This document shows, piece after piece, positions 1-5,333 of a stretch of DNA of 6,584 nt (positions within the stretch are counted from its first letter, which is position 1; the number at the start of each line of letters is the position of its first letter). The notes beneath the pieces are model-generated. The model made no database searches, had not been told where the DNA came from, and saw nothing but the letters and a program-made list of their open reading frames with translations. Source of the stretch: Desulfuromonadaceae bacterium UBA6124 (GTDB lineage Bacteria > Desulfobacterota > Desulfuromonadia > Desulfuromonadales > Trichloromonadaceae); the NCBI GenBank assembly GCA_002423365.1, contig DIVU01000156.1, positions 1-6,584 of the forward strand, written 5' to 3'. The position numbers and the translations under genes were made by a program.

Positions 1-2
1 TT

Positions 3-164
3 GCCGACGCCTATGTTCCGCAGGAATACCTTCCGGATGAGCTTCGGGGGAAGGGGGGCCGCTTCTACCGGCCGACGGAGCGCGGCTACGAAAAGATCAT
101 CGGCGAGCGGCTGGATCACTGGCGGAAGATCCGCGAGGCAAACGCCAAGAAAGATTCCGGTTAG
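3..164 (+). CDS. rarA: Replication-associated recombination protein A (RarA/MgsA), C-terminal fragment
   Basis: Partial gene cut by the left window edge; 53 residues and a TAG stop remain. The frame reads ADAYVPQEYLPDELRGKG, then RFYRPTERGYEK, then a charged helix GERLDHWRKIREA. This matches the very C-terminal end of RarA/MgsA-type AAA+ ATPases, which typically finish with an xQxYLPdxLxGkrFYxPtxxGYEkxIxxRLexWR signature. RarA is a cytoplasmic clamp-loader-like ATPase acting at stalled replication forks. The ATPase core (Walker A/B) lies outside the window, so the call rests on the tail alone. The gene converges on the minus-strand operon; the 43 nt between the two stop codons show no convincing terminator hairpin. 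It looks like the housekeeping border of the catabolic cluster. Confidence 0.77.
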   Translation, partial: ADAYVPQEYLPDELRGKGGRFYRPTERGYEKIIGERLDHWRKIREANAKKDSG

Positions 165-207
165 TGTTTCGCCTTCCCGATTCAGGACATGCATTCATCG
201 CCGGCAG

Positions 208-837
208 TCAAAATCTTCGGTCCTTGAGGAGATGCGGCAGGGTGTGCCGATACGTGAAGCGAATGACGGCCAGTGTCGGAAGGAGCAAGCCAAGCCAGAA
301 GACGATCCCCTGCCACTCCGGCCCCGAGGGACAGTATCCGGCAAGCCGCTTCCATAGAAAGTAGAGGGCGATTCCGGTCAGGACAAAGAGGGCGAGCGCG
401 AAGCCTGCCAACCCCAATCCGCGTATGAAGCTCACCCCTACTCGTATCCATTCTCCGATACCCTTCGCCGTGGGACTGTCTATGGAAGCAAAAACCGGGC
501 TCAGGAAGACGCCCCCAAGAAAACCACCGATAATCGTCAAACCCAGAAAATCTCCCCAGAACATCCAGACCAGTTTCTCTGTCCAGTCCGGAGAGCCGCC
601 CAGGAGGACATAAATCCCGAGAGGGTACAGCAGACCCGCGGCGAGCCAGACCGGGGAGGACTTTTCTTGGTGGTGCATGGCGAGCAGGGCGCCCGTAGAA
701 ACGGTGCAGGCGATAAGCTCAGCCGCGAAAAGAAGGGTTGCCCCGGCAGGAGGATCGGGGAAAAGGGCTAGTACGCGGGCCGCGACGAACAGGCTGATGT
801 ATGCCGATGCAAACCCTATCCGAAGGAATACGTTCAT
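208..837 (-). CDS. Multi-pass membrane protein of unknown function
   Basis: A 209-residue, strongly hydrophobic protein that I do not recognise as any named family. Hydrophobic stretches suggest up to six membrane helices at about residues 5-26, 31-53, 62-80, 88-117, 132-162 and 175-193, with short polar loops and a basic C-terminal tail (RHTLPHLLKDRRF), which would favour a cytoplasmic C-terminus. It has no obvious transporter signature or catalytic motif. The ATG overlaps the stop of the upstream flavin oxidoreductase gene by one base (TAATG on the minus strand) and there is no clear Shine-Dalgarno sequence, so it is probably translated by coupling. It is the last gene of the minus-strand operon, which suggests co-expression with the glycoside-catabolic genes. 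A role in transport or in anchoring is only speculation. That the frame is a real gene is well supported by its hydrophobic pattern and tight junction. Confidence 0.78.
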   Translation of the reverse strand: MNVFLRIGFASAYISLFVAARVLALFPDPPAGATLLFAAELIACTVSTGALLAMHHQEKSSPVWLAAGLLYPLGIYVLLGGSPDWTEKLVWMFWGDFLGLTIIGGFLGGVFLSPVFASIDSPTAKGIGEWIRVGVSFIRGLGLAGFALALFVLTGIALYFLWKRLAGYCPSGPEWQGIVFWLGLLLPTLAVIRFTYRHTLPHLLKDRRF

Positions 838-2294
838 TAAGGCGGATTGCTCTTGAGCTTTTTGAGCCGTTCGTATTCGGGACGCTGTTTGTAGAAGTCA
901 TCCAGCGGATAACATCCGGAAACCAGGCCGTGGCGCGGGGCGGTGGTGCAGTCGCTGAAGGTGCGGCAGATGCGAGACCTGGCCAGCGGAGATCCGGACA
1001 GGACATCGGCGGGCATTTCCGGGTAGGCCAGCGCCATGCGGCCCAAACCCACAAAATCGACCATCCCTTCGCGAACCACAGCCTGGGCGACGTTCGGCAG
1101 CCATTCCTGCAGATAGGTATAGGCCGATCCGACGATCGCCATGCCCGGGACGCGTTTTTTCAGTTCGGCACAGAACCGGATGTGACGCGCAACGCCGGTG
1201 AGCGGGTCTTCGGGGGGCTGGTAGCCGTCACTGGGCGGGAAGGTTGCCGGGCGCGTGATGTGCGGATTGTAGTACGGGCTGCCGGCAGAGATGTTGACCA
1301 GGCGGATGTCCAGGTCTTTGAGCAGTGTGAGGAATTCCACCGTCTCTTCGACATTCGGCCGGCCCGGATGCCGGGGGTCGCCGCCGAAGGCAAACGGGTA
1401 TCGGCCGTGCTCGTCCCGGTAATCCATCATCATGCCGGTGCCGTCCTCTCCGGGGCGGAAGGGCGGGAAATCGAAGGCGCTCACGCGCACGCCGATGCGC
1501 AGACCGCGGCATTCCCGGCGAATGCCGGCGACAATCTCCCGCAGGAAGCGGGTGCGATTTTCAAAACTGCCGCCGTAACGCCCGGGGCGGGAGTAAGCGC
1601 TCAGGAACTCGTGCCCGAGGTAGCCATGGCAGTGCTTGATATCCACAAACTCGAAGCCGATCGTTTGGGAGCGACGGGCGGCCAGCACATAGCAACCGAT
1701 CAGATCGTCGATTTCGCCGTCCGTCATCACCGGCCAATCCGACGGGGTGTTGAACATCGTTTCCAGAAGGGGATGGCGGTAGAGGATCTTCGGTTCGAGT
1801 TTCTTCTTGTCGTTCGGACGGCAGAAGCGGCCGGAATGGGTGAGCTGAAGGCCGACCATCAGGTCGTCGTCCGTGCCGAAATGCGCCCGGTGTTCATCGA
1901 CCAGCGAGAGGCGGAGCTTTTCCATCTCGGTCATGGTTTGATCGAGGATCATGAGCTGATCGGGATTGGCGCGTCCATCGGGCCGCACGGCGGCGGCCTC
2001 GCCGCCCCAGATGAGCTTGGCGCCGCTCCGACCGAAATTACGCCAACGGCGGAAGGTCAGCTCGGTCGGCCTGCCGTCGTGCGTCCCGTCCCAGCCTTCC
2101 ATGGGTTGGATGCAGAAACGGTTGCCGATCGAGCGGCCGTCGGTGAAGGTGTAAGGCCGGGCCAGGGGGCTCTCCGGGGCGCGGATCACCTCTCTGTCGA
2201 AGGGAAGGTCGATCTGCAGGCTGCCGAGGTATTCCAGGAAAGAGTCGGCGGTCTTGAATCGGACAATCCGGGGATAAGAATTGGCCATGATCAT
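837..2294 (-). CDS. NADH:flavin oxidoreductase, Old Yellow Enzyme family (divergent member)
   Basis: A 485-residue FMN-dependent (beta/alpha)8-barrel oxidoreductase. Landmarks in order: NRFCIQPMEGWDG (about 58-70, first barrel strand, FMN contact), GAKLIWGGEAAAVRPDGR (91-108), GLQLTHSGR (148-156), HGYLGHEFLSAYSRPGRYGGSFENR (223-247, the family hallmark), IGVRVSAFD (267-275), NISAGSPY (334-341) and VGLGRMALAYPE (415-426, phosphate-binding end of the barrel). Relatives reduce activated C=C bonds of enones or dienoyl compounds. Two features are odd. The usual substrate-binding His-x2-His/Asn pair reads K220-H-C-H223, so the first position is Lys. The C-terminal cysteines C443, C449 and C461 do not form the canonical 4Fe-4S motif of 2,4-dienoyl-CoA reductases. 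About 50 extra residues precede the barrel. The ATG overlaps the isomerase stop (ATGA); GAGGGG at 2298-2303 serves it, though an ATG six bases downstream (2286-2288) is also possible. The substrate is unknown. Confidence 0.88.
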   Translation of the reverse strand: MIMANSYPRIVRFKTADSFLEYLGSLQIDLPFDREVIRAPESPLARPYTFTDGRSIGNRFCIQPMEGWDGTHDGRPTELTFRRWRNFGRSGAKLIWGGEAAAVRPDGRANPDQLMILDQTMTEMEKLRLSLVDEHRAHFGTDDDLMVGLQLTHSGRFCRPNDKKKLEPKILYRHPLLETMFNTPSDWPVMTDGEIDDLIGCYVLAARRSQTIGFEFVDIKHCHGYLGHEFLSAYSRPGRYGGSFENRTRFLREIVAGIRRECRGLRIGVRVSAFDFPPFRPGEDGTGMMMDYRDEHGRYPFAFGGDPRHPGRPNVEETVEFLTLLKDLDIRLVNISAGSPYYNPHITRPATFPPSDGYQPPEDPLTGVARHIRFCAELKKRVPGMAIVGSAYTYLQEWLPNVAQAVVREGMVDFVGLGRMALAYPEMPADVLSGSPLARSRICRTFSDCTTAPRHGLVSGCYPLDDFYKQRPEYERLKKLKSNPP

Positions 2295-3097
2295 AGACCC
2301 CTCAGATACGCCACGCTCGCCTTTGCGATCTTTTCCGCCCCGTAATGGAAATCAAAGGCCTCGACGGAGAGCCATTCATCGTATCCGGTATCGCGCAGGG
2401 CCGCGATGATCGGTCCGTAGTCGATTTCGCCCATCCCCGGTCCCAGCAGGTTCGGATCATTGACGTGAAAATGGGCCAGATGTTTCGCGGATTCCCGGAT
2501 GATCTGCGGCATCGGTTTCTCCTCGTAGCTCATGGCCTTCACGTCCAACTGCAAACGGAAGTTGGGGTGGTCGATGCGCTCGATCAGCTCCACGGCGTCA
2601 GCGGCGCACATCAGAAAATCCGTTTCCCGCGGACTGAGAGGCTCGATCGCCAGCGTCACGCCGCGCTCCGCGGCGGATACCAGGCACGGCGTGAAGACCT
2701 CCGTTGCGCACCTCATTGCCTGCTCGCGGTTCACACCGGGCAGCAGGTTCCGGTGCTTCGGCGAACCGATCACCATCACCTTCCCGCCCAAGTCCGCGCA
2801 GAGATCCACGAGCTCGATGAAATACCTGCTTGTCGTCCCGCGGATATCCACATCCGGGTGTGTAATGTAGAGACCCGGCGGTGTCATCAAAAGCCAGTGC
2901 AGGCCGATGATCTCCAATCCCCTTGATTCGGCCGACTCCCGCAATTGCACCCGCCGCTGCGGCGTAATCAAATTCGCCCGCTCGGCCAGCGTAAAAGGCG
3001 CGATTTCGATACCCTGGTAACCGATTTCATGTGCGAAATCGCAGAGCTTATCCCACGGCCAGTTCGCAAACAGTTCATTGCAGATGCCGAGCTTCAT
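2291..3097 (-). CDS. Sugar phosphate isomerase/epimerase-like TIM-barrel protein (AP endonuclease 2 / xylose isomerase-like family)
   Basis: A 268-residue cytoplasmic protein of the AP endonuclease 2/xylose isomerase-like barrel family. It starts MKLGICNELF, has the typical GYQGIEIAPF at 27-35, and carries four likely metal ligands: E152 (LAIEPL), D185 (LQLDVKA), H211 (HFHVND) and E246 (LSVEAF). From family knowledge, these match in order and numbering the Mn-binding Glu/Asp/His/Glu set of D-tagatose 3-epimerase. However, the positions holding the epimerase's second-shell His188 and Arg217 are Ala and Leu here, so classical free-ketose 3-epimerase activity is doubtful. Related barrels act as isomerases, epimerases, dehydratases or lyases on sugar derivatives. 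The start overlaps the stop of the 34-codon ORF (ATGA), and the stop overlaps the oxidoreductase start (ATGA). Family assignment is firm; the substrate is unknown. Confidence 0.88.
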   Translation of the reverse strand: MKLGICNELFANWPWDKLCDFAHEIGYQGIEIAPFTLAERANLITPQRRVQLRESAESRGLEIIGLHWLLMTPPGLYITHPDVDIRGTTSRYFIELVDLCADLGGKVMVIGSPKHRNLLPGVNREQAMRCATEVFTPCLVSAAERGVTLAIEPLSPRETDFLMCAADAVELIERIDHPNFRLQLDVKAMSYEEKPMPQIIRESAKHLAHFHVNDPNLLGPGMGEIDYGPIIAALRDTGYDEWLSVEAFDFHYGAEKIAKASVAYLRGL

Positions 3098-3198
3098 TTC
3101 GTCTCTTCCATCTGGTTCCGGACGAACTCTGTAAACGGGTCCCGGTGCGAACGGCTGTCCTGGAAATGCCGTCTCAATCGGATGCGGACGTAAATCAC
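3094..3198 (-). CDS. Candidate small protein gene, 34 codons, filling the SDR-isomerase junction
   Basis: An open frame too short for usual gene callers. It begins with GTG at 3198-3196, overlapping the SDR stop as GTGA, and ends with TGA at 3096-3094, overlapping the isomerase ATG as ATGA. The 34-residue product reads MIYVRIRLRRHFQDSRSH and then RDPFTEFVRNQMEETK: a basic N-terminal half and a more acidic, amphipathic C-terminal half. It has no signal peptide or membrane helix. By my count 25 of 34 codons end in G or C, consistent with the GC-rich coding neighbours. GAAGG precedes the GTG by only 2 nt, which is too close for an ideal ribosome site, so coupling to SDR translation is more likely. 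TTG at codon 8 is an alternative start. I recognise no homologue. It could be a small partner protein, a translational-coupling leader, or a chance reading frame. Confidence 0.45.
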   Translation of the reverse strand: MIYVRIRLRRHFQDSRSHRDPFTEFVRNQMEETK

Positions 3199-3956
3199 AA
3201 CCTTCGCAGATGAAACCCGCCGTCGGTGTTGATCACTTCACCGGTGGACAACGGGAAGCAGTCCTGGGCGATGGCGACCACCGTGCGTGCAACCTCTTCC
3301 GGTTCACCCCAGCGCGCAATCGGCATCAATCCGTCGGCGATCATGCTGTCGTATTTTTCCCATGCCGGGCTGGTCAGATCGGTGCGGACAAAACCGGGAC
3401 GCACCTCGTAAACGTTGATTCCGAACTCCGCCAGGCGGTGGGCGAACAGCTTGGTCATCATCCCCATACCGGCCTTGGAAAGGCAGTACTCGCCGCGATT
3501 CAGGCTGCTGGTGTAGGCGCTGATGGAACCGATGTTGACGATTCGCGCCTTCTCGATTTTCAGTTTGATCATCGAGCGCACGACGAGCTGGGTGAGAAAG
3601 AATGCCCCCTTCAGATTCGTTGCCATCACTTCGTCGTAACTGTTTTCGGTCATTTCCAGCAGATCCACCCGCTGACGCGGCCCGATGGCGGCATTGTTCA
3701 CGAGGAGGTCTATCCTCGAGAAAGCCCCCAGCGTCTGTTCGACCAGCCGCGCACGGTCAGCCGCGTCCGCAACATCGGCCTGAACGACAATGCCGTCTCC
3801 CCCAACGCTTTTCACCAACCTGAGTGCATCGCCTGCCGCATCCGCGTTCCCGCGATAGTTGACGACAACACGCCATTTCTCTTTCGCCAGTGCGACCGCG
3901 ATCGCGCGTCCGATGCCGCGCGCGGCGCCCGTGATCAATGCAACCCGTTCATCCAT
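3195..3956 (-). CDS. Short-chain dehydrogenase/reductase, FabG-like (labelled 3-ketoacyl-ACP reductase in related genomes)
   Basis: A 253-residue classical SDR with a Rossmann fold. Visible motifs: the TGAARGIG cofactor loop (9-16), NNAA (87-90), structural Asn in NLKG (114), catalytic Ser144, Tyr157 and Lys161 (in GEYCLSKAG), and the RPGFVRTD segment (187-193). The end of beta-2 reads NYR (33-35) with no acidic residue, which suggests NADP(H) preference. NRGEYC-SKAG, VYEVRPG, a KYDxxIAxGLxPxxRWGEPE-like stretch and a final DGG...RL resemble the SDR subgroup annotated as 3-ketoacyl-ACP reductase. The catabolic neighbours argue for a sugar or uronate-derived keto/hydroxy substrate rather than fatty acid synthesis (inference). 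The ATG lies inside the end of the GH88 gene (8-nt overlap) with AAGGA just upstream, and the stop overlaps the small ORF's GTG. Confidence 0.9.
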   Translation of the reverse strand: MDERVALITGAARGIGRAIAVALAKEKWRVVVNYRGNADAAGDALRLVKSVGGDGIVVQADVADAADRARLVEQTLGAFSRIDLLVNNAAIGPRQRVDLLEMTENSYDEVMATNLKGAFFLTQLVVRSMIKLKIEKARIVNIGSISAYTSSLNRGEYCLSKAGMGMMTKLFAHRLAEFGINVYEVRPGFVRTDLTSPAWEKYDSMIADGLMPIARWGEPEEVARTVVAIAQDCFPLSTGEVINTDGGFHLRRL

Positions 3957-5046
3957 GATCCTTCGCCTTGCTCAGGGCCTCGAGAAAGAAGTATTCGCCC
4001 CACATGACGCTTTCGTCCACCCCCAGCCCCTTGCGCCGGTGATAGATGCCGTGTTTGAGGATCCCTTCCCAGCCCGGGGTTTCCTCCGCGAGGAACTCCG
4101 GCGTGGTCAGCGTCTCCAGAATCTGCAGCGCATAATCGCGGTAGCGCCGCGCGTGTTCCGCATCGCCGATCCGTTTCGAAAGATTCAACATCCCGCTTGC
4201 GGCGATCGCGGCGGCGGAGCTTTCGTACAACGGCGCGGGATTCGGTTCGTCCCAATCGTTCGGCGGGACGCCGTGCGCCGGGGAGCGTTCGATGTAATAA
4301 TCCGCGCATGCCTCGGCCGTCTTCAGAAAACGTTCGTCAAGGGTGAAATCATACACGGTGCCGAAACCGTAGAGCGCCCATGCCAGACCGCGGGCCCAGG
4401 ACGAATCATTTCGCCATCCCTGGTGCGTGGATTGCCGGAGAAATTCTCCGCTGACCGGATCGAAGATCCCCTCGTGCGATGTGCTGCCGTCGCCGCGGAC
4501 GAGGTATTTGCGCGTCGTCAGGCAGTGCTCCGTCGCCTTGCGGAGCAGTTCCGCGTCGTTCGTCTGCTGCGCCGCATAGAAGACGATGCCGACGTTCATC
4601 ATCACGTCGATGAAAAGACTCTCCTCGGCGACGAACGACCGCAGATATCGGCCTTGCTCGCGAAACCGCAGCCCCATCGTCTGACCGGCCTCGATCACGA
4701 CTCGCCGGATGGCGGGATCGCCGATCAGATCGAACCATCTTTTCCAGGTAGACCAGAACAGGAATCCCAGGTCGTGGACGCTGCGGTCGAATTTACGATG
4801 CTCGATCAGGCGGGAATAGTGTTCGGCCTTGAAGCGCCAGAAATCTTCACCCGTGTGCTCATAGAGAAGCCAAAGCTGCCCGCCGAGGAAACCTTCGCAC
4901 CAGTTTGTCCACGCCTCGCCGCCGTGCCTCCAACGGCCGTTCACCGTGTAGATGGGGAAATAATCGGGGTGAGTTTCGATCAGGCGGCGCAACTGCCGCG
5001 CGGCGAATTCGAACACGCGATCCGTTTTTTGCTGGAGATCCCTCAT
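3949..5046 (-). CDS. Glycoside hydrolase family 88, unsaturated glucuronyl hydrolase
   Basis: A 365-residue (alpha/alpha)6-barrel enzyme, a normal length for GH88. The family removes 4-deoxy-alpha-L-threo-hex-4-enopyranuronosyl residues from oligosaccharides made by polysaccharide lyases, by hydrating the vinyl ether. Signatures, numbered from the chosen start: an aromatic-rich WRHGGEAWTNWCEGF region (about 39-53), VHDLGF with catalytic-type Asp92, FIDVMMN with catalytic-type Asp147, HQGWRNDSSWARGLAWALYGF (208-228) and a C-terminal DESVMWGEYFFLEAL (344-358). There is no signal peptide, so the enzyme is cytoplasmic and its substrate must be imported. I chose the ATG at 5046-5044 because GGAG lies 5 nt upstream. 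An in-frame ATG at 5097 would add 17 residues (MPSISALISNDFNYGAE) but has no ribosome-binding site. It is the first gene of the minus-strand operon, and its stop overlaps the SDR start by 8 nt. No polysaccharide lyase lies in the window. Confidence 0.92.
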   Translation of the reverse strand: MRDLQQKTDRVFEFAARQLRRLIETHPDYFPIYTVNGRWRHGGEAWTNWCEGFLGGQLWLLYEHTGEDFWRFKAEHYSRLIEHRKFDRSVHDLGFLFWSTWKRWFDLIGDPAIRRVVIEAGQTMGLRFREQGRYLRSFVAEESLFIDVMMNVGIVFYAAQQTNDAELLRKATEHCLTTRKYLVRGDGSTSHEGIFDPVSGEFLRQSTHQGWRNDSSWARGLAWALYGFGTVYDFTLDERFLKTAEACADYYIERSPAHGVPPNDWDEPNPAPLYESSAAAIAASGMLNLSKRIGDAEHARRYRDYALQILETLTTPEFLAEETPGWEGILKHGIYHRRKGLGVDESVMWGEYFFLEALSKAKDHG

Positions 5047-5055
5047 CTCGGCTCC
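5047..5055 (-). promoter_or_regulatory. Ribosome-binding site that decides the GH88 start
   Basis: On the minus strand GGAG (5055-5052) is followed by a 5-nt spacer CCGAG and then ATG at 5046. This is well spaced, while the upstream in-frame ATG at 5097 is preceded by an AT-rich stretch with no purine-rich site. It supports the shorter hydrolase, whose N-terminus (MRDLQQKTDRVFEF) also looks like the usual start of the family. Confidence 0.6.
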
Positions 5056-5129
5056 ATAATTGAAGTCGTTTGAAATCAAAGCGGATATGGATGGCATGTT
5101 TTGGGAAAAACCTGTTCATTCATGCGCGG

Positions 5130-5158
5130 AGGATACGAATTACGGTCATTGATGTCAA
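5130..5158 (-). promoter_or_regulatory. Sigma70-type promoter of the GH88 catabolic operon
   Basis: On the minus strand a perfect -35 TTGACA (5158-5153) is followed by a 17-nt spacer and a -10 TATCCT (5135-5130, four of six consensus bases). Transcription would start near 5123, giving a leader of about 77 nt to the preferred GH88 start. It is the only strong promoter-like pair I find upstream of the hydrolase, and all downstream genes overlap, so it probably drives the whole operon. Confidence 0.65.
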
Positions 5159-5162
5159 CAAT
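5148..5162. promoter_or_regulatory. Candidate operator: imperfect 15-bp palindrome over the leftward -35 box
   Basis: The sequence ATTGATGTCAACAAT has arms ATTG-TG and CA-CAAT around a central base; six of seven arm positions are complementary. It fully covers the -35 hexamer of the catabolic promoter, the position expected for a repressor site. The regulator is not encoded here, and the family cannot be told from one site. Confidence 0.35.
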
Positions 5163-5205
5163 TTTGTAGGTCGTTTATGGGATCGCGAATATACCATGTT
5201 GGGTG

Positions 5206-5228
5206 AAATATTACATAAAAATATCCCC
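5206..5228 (+). promoter_or_regulatory. AT-rich UP-element-like tract upstream of the transporter promoter
   Basis: An A/T-rich stretch (AAATATTACATAAAAATAT) lies directly upstream of the rightward -35 box in an otherwise GC-rich region. It contains an inverted repeat, ATATT (5208-5212) and AATAT (5220-5224), separated by 7 nt. Position and composition fit an UP element for RNA polymerase alpha, or a regulator site; the sequence does not tell these apart. Confidence 0.35.
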
Positions 5229-5257
5229 TTGACAAAGAAGGTTCGCCTTCGTATCCT
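5229..5257 (+). promoter_or_regulatory. Sigma70-type promoter of the TTT transporter operon
   Basis: A perfect -35 TTGACA (5229-5234) is followed by a 17-nt spacer and a -10 TATCCT (5252-5257). Transcription would start near 5264, leaving a leader of about 70 nt before the binding-protein gene. The boxes and spacing are the same as in the divergent promoter at 5130-5158. The spacer holds the inverted repeat GAAGG-TTCG-CCTTC (5237-5250), a possible operator placed between the two boxes. CCTTCGT also occurs twice with a 9-nt period (5246-5252 and 5255-5261) across the -10. Confidence 0.7.
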
Positions 5258-5320
5258 TCGTCCACAGATAAGAAATTCCCGTCCGTCCCACAGGAAACAG
5301 GTTCTTCATCCAAAACCAAA

Positions 5321-5333
5321 AGGAGGATTGATC
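5321..5333 (+). promoter_or_regulatory. Strong ribosome-binding site of the TTT binding-protein gene
   Basis: A consensus AGGAGG (5321-5326) sits 7 nt before the ATG at 5334. It fixes the start immediately before the signal peptide and rules out the in-frame extension back to 5070, which would run through the promoter region. The full consensus fits an abundant periplasmic protein. Confidence 0.85.

Noticed and set aside
165..207. Possible bidirectional terminator between rarA and the membrane-protein gene
   Set aside because: Only short palindromes (ATGCAT, GCCGGC) are present; no stable stem followed by a T-run on either strand.
906..980. Canonical 4Fe-4S cluster motif in the OYE homologue
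   Set aside because: Cysteine number and spacing (C-x5-C-x11-C) do not match CxxCxxxC...C, so an iron-sulfur cluster is not claimed.
801..2345. Long plus-strand open frame (514 codons) opposite the OYE gene
   Set aside because: It is antisense to a gene with clear family motifs, its predicted protein has no recognisable domain and is rich in Arg, Ala and Gly as expected of GC-rich complement frames, and it has no ribosome-binding site.
3859..5073. Plus-strand open frame (404 codons) opposite the GH88 gene
   Set aside because: A shadow of the codon bias in the well-supported GH88 coding strand; no motif or upstream signals.
5070..5333. N-terminal extension of the binding-protein frame back to an ATG at 5070
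   Set aside because: It would translate through both promoters and place the signal peptide internally; the AGGAGG at 5321 fixes the start at 5334.
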